Assembly: GCA_963717695.1 (NCBI GenBank)
Contig: CAVQWR010000007.1
Span: forward strand, 496,001 to 560,000
Origin: CAIWHR01 sp963717695
Lineage (GTDB): Bacteria > Pseudomonadota > Gammaproteobacteria > Burkholderiales > Casimicrobiaceae
Length of the DNA stretch: 64,000 bases
Direction of reading: 5' to 3'
A program made the position numbers and the translations under genes. The notes beneath the pieces are model-generated. The model was not told the origin of the DNA, ran no database searches, and saw only the letters and a program-made list of their open reading frames with translations. Shown here piece by piece: positions 1-8,642 of this stretch (the first letter of the stretch is position 1; every line of letters begins with the position of its first letter).

Positions 1-1014
1 ATGATCTGGCTGCGCAAATCGGCCGCGCAGCAGAACGCCTCGGCGCAGACTGAACTCGGCGCGATCTACGCGTCGGGCTTTGGCGGTGTACCGCAGGACG
101 ATGCGCAAGCGGTAGCGTGGTTTCAAAAGGCGGCAAACCAAGGCAACGCCACGGCGCAATACAACCTGGGCCTGATGTATGCCAAGGGCGGCGGTGTGAA
201 GCAGGACTTCGCGCAGGCGGTGGCGTGGTATCGCAAGGCGGCCGACCAGGGGCAAGTCGAGGCGCAGTTCAAAATGGGCTTGCACTACGAGAAGGGGGTG
301 GGCATCGCGCAAGACGATGTGCTCGCATACGCCAACTATGCAATTGCCGCGCGCAGCGGCGATGCGGATTCGGTCGAGTTCCGCGACGCCATGGCCAAGA
401 AGCTTCCCCCCGCGAAGCTTCGCGAGGCCGAGACGCTGGCAGCAGACTGGCAACTGGGCAAACCAACACCCGGGAGTAGTGTTGCCGCGAAATCGCAGGC
501 GGTCCCGACTGCGGCGGCCTCCACGTCGAGGCCGGACAAATGTTCGGCCACCGGACTCATGGAAGGCGAGAAATTCACGGCGAACAATTGCGTCGTTGCG
601 CTGTATGGCGACCAGCACAGCGTCGCCATTTGGTTCAACGAAGACGCCATCTCGCCGGCGGAGGCAGACAGTTTCCGACTTTCCTCGTACGCCGACGGTA
701 ACAAGGGGGGCAAACCGCGAACGCTGGTGCAGATCATGTTTTGCCCGGGCGGAGGCGCGGCCACCGCCTCGCCCACCGCTTTGAAGTCAATTGACGTCAA
801 CACGAATCACGCCCGATCGCCGACTGCCGGCTTGCAGCGGGTCGCGCAATCACCCAAGGATTTCAAAGTCGAAAAGATGACGGGCGAGATCAAGCCGGGT
901 TCCATGCTGACCGGTAGGATCGTGGGTGGAATGGGCAAGACGACGTGGATTTTCGATTTCGACGTGAAGTTGCCCGAAGTGGATGCGGCGGCAGGGATGA
1001 CCTGCGGCAAGTGA
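1..1014 (+). CDS. SEL1-repeat protein (5' end probably cut by the window)
   Basis: The first ~115 residues are three SEL1/TPR-like repeats, with the recurrent pattern A-W-(F/Y)-(Q/R)-K-A-A followed by G-x-A-x-A-Q-x-x-L-G. Such repeats build alpha-solenoid scaffolds for protein binding. Residues ~175-337 form a separate, probably beta-rich domain that I do not recognise. The reading frame is open from base 1, so the Met there may be internal and an upstream signal peptide or further repeats cannot be seen. The stop is followed by a GC stem-loop at 1035-1050. Function beyond a scaffold role is unknown. Confidence 0.75.
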   Translation: MIWLRKSAAQQNASAQTELGAIYASGFGGVPQDDAQAVAWFQKAANQGNATAQYNLGLMYAKGGGVKQDFAQAVAWYRKAADQGQVEAQFKMGLHYEKGVGIAQDDVLAYANYAIAARSGDADSVEFRDAMAKKLPPAKLREAETLAADWQLGKPTPGSSVAAKSQAVPTAAASTSRPDKCSATGLMEGEKFTANNCVVALYGDQHSVAIWFNEDAISPAEADSFRLSSYADGNKGGKPRTLVQIMFCPGGGAATASPTALKSIDVNTNHARSPTAGLQRVAQSPKDFKVEKMTGEIKPGSMLTGRIVGGMGKTTWIFDFDVKLPEVDAAAGMTCGK

Positions 1015-1034
1015 GCGCTGGGTCTGGCTTAAAG

Positions 1035-1050
1035 CCGCGAGGGCTCGCGG
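1035..1050 (+). terminator. GC stem-loop after the SEL1-repeat gene
   Basis: CCGCGAG and CTCGCGG form a 7 bp perfect stem with a 2-base loop, 20 bases after the stop codon. There is no clean T tract, so termination is only suggested. Confidence 0.35.
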
Positions 1051-1266
1051 GAAGATTTGCTTTCGGGCACATTGAGAAGCCGTGGTTGACGAGCAACACT
1101 GTTCAGAAAATGCGGGAGGCGGACGCTACGCCGCTCAAATGACGCCTTTCGGCGGCCCATTCCGATGTCCGCTCCTGGCCGATAGCGGCATTTTGCGAGA
1201 AGCGAAGCGCCATTCCCGAAGGCGCGGCGCTGCATTTGAGCGTCGCGCTGGCCGGTGCCGCGGACT

Positions 1267-1668
1267 CTAGACGACGATCAGCGCCGCCAGCACCTTTCGA
1301 CCTTCGGCCGTCAGCACGTTGAACGTCCGGCACGCCGCAGCGGTATCCATCACCTCGACGCCGACGCGCGCGGCGAGCAGTGATTGCGTCAGCCGCGGGT
1401 GCGGAAAGCGGATCGCGGTGCCGGTGCCGAGCACGACGAGGTCCGGCGCATGGTCGAGGAGTCCCGTGTAGTCGGCTTCCGTCAGCGCGTCCATGCCATT
1501 CGGCGCCCAGCCGGTGCGGATCACGTCGGGCGTCAGCACGAGATTCTCGCGATATTCCTGCGTGCCGATGCGCACCCAGCCGGGCCCCGATCCGGTGATG
1601 AAGTTGCCTTCCGCGGAGGCCAACTGAAATTTCACGTGTTCACTGCTGGCGGGATCGTCGTTGCGCAC
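1267..1668 (-). CDS. Mth938-like domain (DUF498) protein
   Basis: This 133-residue protein has the Mth938/NDUFAF3 fold pattern: an N-terminal strand region with I-x-G-x-G-P-G-W-V, a central V-L-T-P-D-V, and L-V-V-L-G-T-G-T near residue 80 followed by a VEVMDT-A-A-CRTFN helix. Bacterial members are uncharacterised; the eukaryotic relative NDUFAF3 helps assemble respiratory complex I. Length is normal for the family (~125-135). It is transcribed away from alaC, so it does not belong to the amino-acid operon. Confidence 0.8.
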   Translation of the reverse strand: MRNDDPASSEHVKFQLASAEGNFITGSGPGWVRIGTQEYRENLVLTPDVIRTGWAPNGMDALTEADYTGLLDHAPDLVVLGTGTAIRFPHPRLTQSLLAARVGVEVMDTAAACRTFNVLTAEGRKVLAALIVV

Positions 1669-1754
1669 GCCGCGAGCACAGCAGGGCAGCAGTCGGGCGC
1701 GACCGACGCATGGCTTTCATCCCTCTTCATCCGGCCGCCTCCTCTCGCCGCGTT

Positions 1755-1779
1755 AAGCGTCGCTGTATTTGCGACGCTT
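1755..1779. other. 9 bp inverted repeat between the divergent genes
   Basis: AAGCGTCGC and GCGACGCTT are separated by 7 bases. The repeat lies in the 249 bp spacer between the Mth938-like gene (minus) and alaC (plus). It could be a regulatory dyad or an RNA hairpin; no T tract follows it on either strand. The rest of the spacer shows no gene. Confidence 0.35.
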
Positions 1780-1917
1780 CAACGCAAGAGAGGGGCGGCG
1801 TAACTTCCCACGATGGATTGTGCATTGCGGCAAACGCGTAAATTGGTTAGGATTGTAGCTCCAATCAACCTTTCACGTCGCTCGGACGGATCCGGGCGCT
1901 TACGCAGAAAGTCCCGC

Positions 1918-3120
1918 ATGTCACCCTCTCCCGGTACCGAGTTCGAGCGCCTGAAGCGCCTGCCCCCGTACGTCTTCAACATCACCACCGAGCTCAAGAT
2001 GGCAGCGCGCCGTCGGGGCGAGGACATCATCGACTTCGGGATGGGCAATCCCGATGGCCCGACCCCGCAGCACATCGTCGACAAGCTGATCGAGACGGTC
2101 ACCCGTCCCGACACCCATGGCTACTCGGTGTCGAAAGGCATTCCGCGGCTGCGGCGCGCGATCTGCCATTGGTACCAGCGCCGCTACGGCGTCGAGTTCG
2201 ATCCGGAAACGGAAGCCATCGTCACCATCGGCTCGAAGGAGGGCATCGCCCACTTGGCACTCGCCACGCTCGGCCGCGGCGACACGGTGCTCGTGCCGAA
2301 CCCCAGCTATCCGATCCACATCTACGGCCCCGTGATCGCGGGCGGCGACATCCGGCACGTGCCCATTTCGCCGGATCACGATTTCTTCGCCGAGCTCGAA
2401 AGCGCGATCCACACGAGCTTTCCGAAGCCGCGGATGCTGATCATCAACTTTCCGTCGAATCCGACGGCGCAGTGCGTCGAGCTGCCGTTCTTCGAGAAGA
2501 TCGTCGCGCTCGCGCGCGAGCACGGCATCTGGGTCGTGCACGACCTTGCCTACGCCGACATCACGTTCGACGGCTGGAAGGCACCGTCGATCATGCAGGT
2601 GCCGGGCGCGCGCGACGTCGCCGTCGAGTTCTTCACGATGTCGAAGAGCTACAACATGGCGGGCTGGCGCATCGGCTTCATGGTCGGCAACAAGGATCTC
2701 GTCTACGCGCTGTCGCGGATCAAGGGCTATCACGACTACGGCACGTTCACGCCGATCCAGGTCGCGGCGATCGCGGCGCTGGAAGGCCCGCAGGACTGCG
2801 TCTCGTCCATCGCGATGAACTACCAGAAGCGGCGCGACGTGCTGGTCAAGGGGCTGCACGAGGCGGGCTGGATGGTCGACAATCCCAAGGCGTCGATGTA
2901 CGTCTGGGCGCGCATCCCCGAGCCTTATCGCGAGACCGGCTCGCTCGAGTTCACGAAGAAGCTTCTCGCGCAGGCGAAGGTCTCGGTGTCGCCGGGCATC
3001 GGCTTCGGCGAGTTCGGCGACAGTTTCGTACGTTTCGCCATGATCGAAAATGAGGCCCGGACTCGACAAGCAGTCAGGGGCATAAAGGATATGTTCAGGA
3101 AGGACGGATTATTGAAATGA
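1918..3120 (+). CDS. alaC: Alanine-synthesising aminotransferase AlaC-type
   Basis: A class I/II PLP aminotransferase of 400 residues that transfers an amino group from glutamate to pyruvate in the cytoplasm. Visible landmarks are the substrate-loop G-N-P-D-G-P-T-P near residue 45, N-F-P-S-N-P-T-A, the D-L-A-Y-A-D stretch and the PLP-lysine motif S-K-S-Y-N-M-A-G-W-R. ATG at 1918 is chosen over the in-frame ATG at 1813 because MSPSPGTEFERLKRLPPYVF is the normal AlaC N-terminus. It lies upstream of hom-thrC, the usual betaproteobacterial order. Its last 23 codons are AT-richer than the rest and are repeated, recoded, at 3198-3266. Confidence 0.92.
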   Translation: MSPSPGTEFERLKRLPPYVFNITTELKMAARRRGEDIIDFGMGNPDGPTPQHIVDKLIETVTRPDTHGYSVSKGIPRLRRAICHWYQRRYGVEFDPETEAIVTIGSKEGIAHLALATLGRGDTVLVPNPSYPIHIYGPVIAGGDIRHVPISPDHDFFAELESAIHTSFPKPRMLIINFPSNPTAQCVELPFFEKIVALAREHGIWVVHDLAYADITFDGWKAPSIMQVPGARDVAVEFFTMSKSYNMAGWRIGFMVGNKDLVYALSRIKGYHDYGTFTPIQVAAIAALEGPQDCVSSIAMNYQKRRDVLVKGLHEAGWMVDNPKASMYVWARIPEPYRETGSLEFTKKLLAQAKVSVSPGIGFGEFGDSFVRFAMIENEARTRQAVRGIKDMFRKDGLLK

Positions 3121-3197
3121 ACCGTGGCTTCATTTCGGCGACCGCTAATGTGAGCGCAGCGAATGTTAAGCGAGCGAAAGCGAGCGGCGGTCGTCAC

Positions 3198-3266
3198 AAC
3201 GAAGCACGGACCCGACAAGCCGTCAGAGGGATCAAGGACATGTTCCGCAAGGATGGCCTGTTGTGA
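3198..3266 (+). pseudogene. Second copy of the alaC 3' end
   Basis: The 69 bases encode NEARTRQAVRGIKDMFRKDG-LL-stop, the same peptide as the true alaC C-terminus at 3049-3117, but many codons differ synonymously. No start or upstream part is present in this copy. The 77 bases between the copies hold the imperfect complementary arms CGACCGCT and AGCGGCGGTCG. The picture is of a small insertion that supplied a replacement 3' end while displacing the original, whose codon use fits the host better. Confidence 0.6.
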
Positions 3267-3277
3267 AGAGTCCAAGC

Positions 3278-3353
3278 CGTCATTCCCGCGCAGGCGGGAA
3301 TCCAGTGTCTTGCCAGGGACGCCGCTGGGTCCCCGCGTTCGCGGGGACGACGG
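3278..3353. repeat. REP-like palindromic repeat
   Basis: Two arms (CGTCATTCCCGCG-CAGG-CGGGAA and CCCCGCGTTCGCGGGGACGACGG), each itself palindromic, face each other around ~20 bases. This is the layout of the dispersed REP/MITE-type repeats widespread between genes of betaproteobacteria. It sits between the alaC remnant and hom. Confidence 0.6.
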
Positions 3354-3369
3354 GCAGCAAGGACTGACG

Positions 3370-4701
3370 ATGGCGACCACCGCGATGAAACCGTTGCAGG
3401 TCGGATTGCTGGGCATCGGCACGGTCGGTCTCGGCACGTGGACCGTGCTCCGCCGCAATGCCGAGGAGATCGCCCGGCGCGCGGGCCGGCCGATCCGCAT
3501 CACGTGGATCGCCGAGAAGGCGATCGAGCGTGCTCGCGAGCTGACGCAGGGGGCGACCGACGTTCAGCTGACGGAGGACGCCAACGCCGTCCTGAACAAT
3601 CCGGACATCGACATCGTCGTCGAGCTGATCGGCGGCATCGAGCCGGCGCGCACGTTCATTCTGAAGGCGATCGCCAACGGCAAGCATGTCGTCACCGCGA
3701 ACAAGGCGCTCCTCGCGCGCCACGGCAACGAGATCTTCGCAGCGGCACACGCCAACGGCGTGATGGTCGCGTTCGAAGGCGCCGTCGCCGGGGGCATCCC
3801 GATCATCAAGGCGCTGCGCGAGGGACTCACCGCGAACCGGATCGAGTGGATCGCCGGCATCATCAACGGCACGTCCAATTTCATCCTTTCCGAAATGCGC
3901 TCGCGCGGCGCGTCATTCGCCTCGGTGCTGAAGGAAGCGCAGCAGCGCGGCTATGCCGAGGCCGACCCGACGTTCGACGTCGAAGGCGTCGACGCCGCCC
4001 ACAAGCTCACCATCATGTCGGCGATCGCCTTCGGCGTGCCGATGCAGTTCGACAAGGTCTACACCGAAGGCATCTCGAAGCTCACGCAGGAGGACATCCG
4101 CTACGCGGAGGAGCTGGGGTACCGGATCAAGCTCCTCGGCATCACGCGGCGCGCGGCGGCCGGCATCGAGCTCCGCGTGCATCCGACGCTGATTCCGGCG
4201 AAGCGTCTCATCGCCAACGTCGAAGGCGTGATGAACGCCGTGCTGGTGAAGGGTGATGCGGTCGGCGCGACGATGTACTACGGCGCCGGCGCGGGCGCCG
4301 AGCCCACCGCGTCGGCCGTCATCGCGGACCTCGTCGACGTCACGCGAATGCACACGGCCGACCCGGAGCATCGAGTGCCGCACCTCGCGTTCCAACCCGA
4401 CCAGCTGTCCGACATCCCGTTCCTGCCGATGGGAGAGGTCGAGACGAGCTATTACCTGCGCATGCGCGTGCAGGACCGTCCCGGCGTGCTCGCCGACATC
4501 ACGCGCATCCTCGCCGACCGCGAGATCTCGATCGACGCGATGATCCAGAAGGAGCCCTCGGAAGGCGAGGACCAGACCGACATCATCCTGCTCACCCACC
4601 GCACGGTCGAAAAGCAGGTCGTCGACGCGATCGCGAAGATCGAGGCGCTGCCGACGGTGAAAGGCAAGGTCGTGCGCATCCGTCTCGAAGAGCTCAATTG
4701 A
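3370..4701 (+). CDS. hom: Homoserine dehydrogenase
   Basis: NAD(P)-dependent reduction of aspartate semialdehyde to homoserine, the branch to threonine and methionine. The 443-residue protein has a Rossmann start G-L-L-G-I-G-T-V-G-L-G, the signature N-G-T-S-N-F-I-L, the substrate region A-E-A-D-P-T-x-D-V-E-G-x-D-A-A-H-K and a C-terminal ACT domain beginning near S-Y-Y-L-R-M-R-V-Q-D-R-P-G-V-L that usually binds threonine for feedback control. ATG 3370 gives the normal N-terminus; the open frame before it is the REP-like repeat. The stop overlaps the thrC start, so the two are translationally coupled. Confidence 0.95.
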   Translation: MATTAMKPLQVGLLGIGTVGLGTWTVLRRNAEEIARRAGRPIRITWIAEKAIERARELTQGATDVQLTEDANAVLNNPDIDIVVELIGGIEPARTFILKAIANGKHVVTANKALLARHGNEIFAAAHANGVMVAFEGAVAGGIPIIKALREGLTANRIEWIAGIINGTSNFILSEMRSRGASFASVLKEAQQRGYAEADPTFDVEGVDAAHKLTIMSAIAFGVPMQFDKVYTEGISKLTQEDIRYAEELGYRIKLLGITRRAAAGIELRVHPTLIPAKRLIANVEGVMNAVLVKGDAVGATMYYGAGAGAEPTASAVIADLVDVTRMHTADPEHRVPHLAFQPDQLSDIPFLPMGEVETSYYLRMRVQDRPGVLADITRILADREISIDAMIQKEPSEGEDQTDIILLTHRTVEKQVVDAIAKIEALPTVKGKVVRIRLEELN

Positions 4702-6125
4702 CGAGCTACGTCTCGACCCGCGGCGAGTGGGCGCGCGATCCGCAGCCCTTCTGCGCGATCCTGCTCGAAGGCCTCGCGCCCGACGGCGGGCTCGCCGTGC
4801 CCGAGGCGTATCCGCGCCTGCAGCCGGGCGCGCTCGCGGCGATGGCGGGCATGGGTTATCGCGACCTTGCGTTTGCGGTCCTCTCGCGTTTCATCGGCGA
4901 CATTCCGCATGCGGAGCTCAAGGCGCTGATCGACCGCACGTACACGGCCGCGACGTTCGGCTCGGATGCGATCACGCCGGTGACCGGGCTCGAAGCCGGC
5001 GTGCATCTCCTGCACGTGTCGAACGGCCCGACGCTTGCGTTCAAGGACATCGCGCTGCAGCTCCTCGGCAATCTCTTCGAGCACGTGCTCGCGCGCGAAC
5101 ACCGGGAGCTCAACGTGGTCGGCGCGACATCGGGCGACACCGGCAGCTCGGCGGAATACGCGATGCGCGGCAAGCGCGGCGTCCGCGTGTTCATGCTCTC
5201 GCCACATGGGCGGATGAGCCCGTTCCAGACGGCGCAGATGTTCTCCCTCGCCGATCCCAACATCCACAACCTCGCGATCGACGGCGTGTTCGACGAGTGC
5301 CAGGACATCGTCAAGGCGATCAGCGGCGACGCGGCGTTCAAGCGGCGCTACGCGATCGGGACCGTCAATTCGATCAACTGGGCGCGGGTTGCCGCGCAGG
5401 TGGTCTATTACTTCAAGGGCTACTTTGCGGTGGCCCGGTCGGTCGGTGCGCCGGTCGATTTCGCGGTCCCCACCGGCAACTTCGGCAACATCCTCGCCGG
5501 CCACGTCGCCAAGGAGATGGGACTGCCCATCGGCCGGCTCATCCTTGCAACCAACGAGAACGACGTGCTGGACGAGTTCTTCCGCACGGGGCGCTACCGG
5601 CCGCGCACCTCCGCCGAGACGCACGCGACGTCGAGTCCCTCGATGGACATCTCGAAGGCGTCGAACTTCGAGCGCTATGTCTTCGACGTCGTCGGCCGCG
5701 ATCCGGAGATCGTGCGCGACCTCTGGCATCAGCTCGAGCGCGAGGGCGGGTTCGACCTGTCCGCGACCGCGCACTGGGCGAACGTCGAGGCATCGGGCTT
5801 CGTCTCGGGCACGAGCGCGCATTCCGATCGCGTGGCGACGATCCGCGAGACGTTCGCGCGCACGGGCGTCGTCGTCGACCCGCACACGGCGGATGCGCTG
5901 AAGGTCGGTCGCGATCACGCCGACCCCGTGGTGCCCCTCGTCTGCATCGAGACGGCGCTGCCGGCAAAGTTCGCCGAGACGATTCGCGAGGCGCTCGGGC
6001 GCGACCCCGACCGGCCCGCGATCTATGCCGACCTCGAATCGCGTCCGCAGCGGTTCCTGCGCCTGCCCGCCGACGCGGAACGCGTCAAGGCGTACATCGC
6101 CGCGCACGCGGGTTCGCCGGCGTGA
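4698..6125 (+). CDS. thrC: Threonine synthase
   Basis: Converts O-phosphohomoserine to threonine with PLP. At 475 residues it is a long-type (ThrC class of E. coli and yeast) enzyme: N-terminal Y-V-S-T-R-G, the PLP-lysine motif N-G-P-T-L-A-F-K-D and the phosphate-binding G-A-T-S-G-D-T-G-S-S. The start is a TTG that overlaps the hom stop (TTGA), typical of a coupled hom-thrC pair. The protein fits its family without anomalies. Confidence 0.94.
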   Translation: MTSYVSTRGEWARDPQPFCAILLEGLAPDGGLAVPEAYPRLQPGALAAMAGMGYRDLAFAVLSRFIGDIPHAELKALIDRTYTAATFGSDAITPVTGLEAGVHLLHVSNGPTLAFKDIALQLLGNLFEHVLAREHRELNVVGATSGDTGSSAEYAMRGKRGVRVFMLSPHGRMSPFQTAQMFSLADPNIHNLAIDGVFDECQDIVKAISGDAAFKRRYAIGTVNSINWARVAAQVVYYFKGYFAVARSVGAPVDFAVPTGNFGNILAGHVAKEMGLPIGRLILATNENDVLDEFFRTGRYRPRTSAETHATSSPSMDISKASNFERYVFDVVGRDPEIVRDLWHQLEREGGFDLSATAHWANVEASGFVSGTSAHSDRVATIRETFARTGVVVDPHTADALKVGRDHADPVVPLVCIETALPAKFAETIREALGRDPDRPAIYADLESRPQRFLRLPADAERVKAYIAAHAGSPA

Positions 6126-6171
6126 GTTGCCGCGCCGGGGTGACGTTCCCGCCGCGCACGCCCGAAAAGCG

Positions 6172-7515
6172 ATGAAACATCAGCTTCGCTCGCTCGTCAG
6201 GAATCTTCGCGCGGGGTTGCGCGTCGCGACGTTCCGGCAGGTGACCCGGCTCGATTTTCGCATCGGAATCGCGGAGCTGCTGCTGCTGCTGGTCGTTTCG
6301 GCGCTGCTCGACTTGGGCGGGGACTGGGTGCACTACGGTCCGGGCGGCCAGCTCTGGTGGTTCGGCGCGGGCGCGGAACTGTTCGGCGCCGGCAGCCTGC
6401 TCGTCTGCGCGGCCTTGCTGTCGCTGGGGTTGCGCCGCGCGTGGCTCGCCCTGGCCATACCCGTGATCGCGCTGTCGGCCTATCCGGTCATCCAGATCGC
6501 GCACACGCTGTCGGTGGCCGTGCCGACGCTGCCGGACGCGTTCGAGGATGTACGCACGGTGTTCGACTTCGCGGTGCTCCTCTGGGGCTTCGCGGTGCTG
6601 ATCCGTGTGGTCGCGGTGGCACTCGCGCCGGATGCGCGGGCAGTGTGGCCGCGCGCGATTGCCGGCGGCCTCCTGCTCGCCTTGCCGCTGCTCTTCTCCG
6701 GTCAGCTGATGCCGAATGCGTCGTGGTGGCAAAGCGGCGGCGCAGCCGAAGTGGACGGCCGATTTCCCAATCCTGCGTCGGAGCCGGTGCTGGCGGCCCA
6801 GCAGACACTGCTCGACGATGCGCTGTCGGCCATCGAGGATGCGCGCTCGGGCCAGCCGGATCTCTACTTCGTCGGATTCGCGGGCGACGCGCACGACGAC
6901 GCGTACCGTGCAGACGTGCAATCCGCGCAGAAGGCGATGGACGAGCGCTGGGACACGCGCGAGCGCTCGATCGCGCTGGTCAACGCGCCTTCGACGCTGC
7001 TCGAGCTGCCGATGGCCACCGTCACGCACCTGCGCGAGACGCTGAACGAGCTGGCGGCGGCGATCAACGTCGACGAGGACGTGGTGATGATCTATCTCAC
7101 CGGCCCCAGCGACAAGGAGGGCAACCTCGGCGTGTCGATGCCGCCGCTGGAGCTCGCCCAGCTCTCGCCCTCCACGCTGCGCTCGCTGCTCGACGAGGCG
7201 GGGATCCGCTGGCGCGTGGTGGTCGTCTCCGCGTGCAATACCGACGCCTTCGTCGACGCGCTGGAGGACGTCGACACGCTGGTCATGACCCCAGGAGGCG
7301 CGTCCGCCGACGCCTGCCGCCACGACGCCGCTTCGACGCCGCTTGGCAAGGCGCTCTTTGGCGACGCGCTCGCGGCCGGCGACTCGCTGGGGAAGGCGAT
7401 CGAGTCCGTGCGCGACCGGACGGGCGCGCGTCTCGCCATGGGGCCGGCGATCACCGAGAAGCTGCGCGCGCTCGATCGCGGGCGCGCCGCGCGGCGGGCG
7501 GGCCAGACGATCTGA
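6172..7515 (+). CDS. Membrane protein with degenerate peptidase C13 domain
   Basis: The first ~180 residues contain about five hydrophobic segments. The rest resembles the caspase-fold C13 domain found in betaproteobacterial membrane proteins (Y-F-V-G-F-A-G-D, L-D-E-A-G-I-R-W-R-V-V-V-V-S-A-C). The catalytic Cys is present (C355, S-A-C-N-T-D), but where the family has S-H-G the sequence reads T-G-P-S at 310-313, so the histidine is missing and the S-G after the Cys is also changed. It is likely inactive as a protease. ATG 6172 is taken because it begins the conserved part. It follows thrC by 46 bases. Confidence 0.7.
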   Translation: MKHQLRSLVRNLRAGLRVATFRQVTRLDFRIGIAELLLLLVVSALLDLGGDWVHYGPGGQLWWFGAGAELFGAGSLLVCAALLSLGLRRAWLALAIPVIALSAYPVIQIAHTLSVAVPTLPDAFEDVRTVFDFAVLLWGFAVLIRVVAVALAPDARAVWPRAIAGGLLLALPLLFSGQLMPNASWWQSGGAAEVDGRFPNPASEPVLAAQQTLLDDALSAIEDARSGQPDLYFVGFAGDAHDDAYRADVQSAQKAMDERWDTRERSIALVNAPSTLLELPMATVTHLRETLNELAAAINVDEDVVMIYLTGPSDKEGNLGVSMPPLELAQLSPSTLRSLLDEAGIRWRVVVVSACNTDAFVDALEDVDTLVMTPGGASADACRHDAASTPLGKALFGDALAAGDSLGKAIESVRDRTGARLAMGPAITEKLRALDRGRAARRAGQTI

Positions 7516-7616
7516 AGCGGCGGGCGGGACACCCAGCGTTTGACCGCGCGGCCCGCGACGCGGAAAATGCGCGGCGGAGCGTGTCCTCATGCGGGTCGCG
7601 CACAGAGGAGACGATC

Positions 7617-8642
7617 ATGCGAAGACTCACCGGACTTGCGGCATTCGCCGCGTTCATCCTGCTGTCCTTCGCGCCGCTCGCCGGCGCGCAGGCACTCGAG
7701 AAGACCAAGCTCGTCATCGGCGTCGGCGGCAAGACGCTGTTCTACTACCTGCCGCTGACGATCGCCGAGCAGAAGGGCTACTTCAAGGCCGAGGGGCTCG
7801 ACGTCGAGATCCCGGACTTTCCCGGCGGCGCCAAGGCGCTGCAGGCGATGGTCGGCGGCAGCGCCGACATCGTCTCCGGCGCATTCGAGCACACGATCAC
7901 GCAGCAGGCGAAGGGGCAGAACATCGAGGCCCTTGTACTGCAGGGGAAGTACGCGGGCATCGTGCTTGCGATGCCCAAGGCCAAGGCGGCGGCCTACAAG
8001 TCGCCGGCCGACCTCAAGGGCATGAAGATCGGGGTCACCGCGCCGGGCTCATCGACCAACATGTTCGTCAACATCCTGCTCGCCCGCGCCGGACTGAAGC
8101 CCGACGCCGCATCGTTCATCGGCGTGGGCGCGGGCGCCGGCGCGGTCGCGTTCATGAAGCGCGGCGAGCTCGATGCCATTTCCAACCTCGATCCGGTGAT
8201 CGCGACGCTGGAAGCGAACGGTGATGCCGTCGCCGTGGTCGACACGCGGACCGCCAAGGGGATGCACGACATCTATGGCGACGCCTATGCCGCCGGATGC
8301 ATCTACGCCCCGGTCGATTTCGCGAAGAAATACCCGAACACCGCGCAGGCCGTCGTCAACGCGATGGTGCGCGCGCTGCGCTTCATCCAGAATTCCACGC
8401 CCGAGGAAATCGTCGCGGCCGTTCCGCCCGAGTACTACTCGGACAAGGCCATCTATACGGCCGCGCTCAAGGCCAATCTCGAGACGTTCAAGCACGACGG
8501 TGCGATCAGCCTCGCCGCCGCGCAGGCGGTATATCGGGATCTCAAGACGTTCGATCCGGGGCTGCAGAATGCGGCGTCGATCGATCTCGCGAAGACGATC
8601 AACATGCAGTTCCAGCAGAAGGCTGCGCAGAAATACAAGTGA
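7617..8642 (+). CDS. ABC transporter substrate-binding protein (NMT1/SsuA type)
   Basis: A 341-residue periplasmic binding protein with a signal peptide over residues 1-26 (hydrophobic core, A-G-A-Q-A cleavage region). The body has the NMT1/THI5/SsuA pattern: L-P-L-T-I-A-E-Q-K-G-Y-F-K-A-E-G-L-D-V-E, the G-G-S-A-D-I-V-S-G loop and V-T-A-P-G-S-S-T-N. The family takes up sulfonates, nitrate, taurine or pyrimidine precursors; the ligand is not evident here and no TPP-type riboswitch precedes it. GAGGAG at 7606 is a good ribosome site for ATG 7617. The stop overlaps the ATPase start (TGATG). Confidence 0.9.
   Translation: MRRLTGLAAFAAFILLSFAPLAGAQALEKTKLVIGVGGKTLFYYLPLTIAEQKGYFKAEGLDVEIPDFPGGAKALQAMVGGSADIVSGAFEHTITQQAKGQNIEALVLQGKYAGIVLAMPKAKAAAYKSPADLKGMKIGVTAPGSSTNMFVNILLARAGLKPDAASFIGVGAGAGAVAFMKRGELDAISNLDPVIATLEANGDAVAVVDTRTAKGMHDIYGDAYAAGCIYAPVDFAKKYPNTAQAVVNAMVRALRFIQNSTPEEIVAAVPPEYYSDKAIYTAALKANLETFKHDGAISLAAAQAVYRDLKTFDPGLQNAASIDLAKTINMQFQQKAAQKYK

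Noticed and set aside
1168..1192. TGTCCGCT...AGCGGCA stem in the spacer after the SEL1-repeat gene
   Set aside because: Resembles a short dispersed repeat, but the arms are imperfect and a single copy in view is not enough to call it.
7516..7616. Thiamine (TPP) riboswitch before the NMT1-type binding protein
   Set aside because: The 101-base spacer shows none of the conserved TPP-riboswitch core sequences, so the ligand cannot be assigned this way.
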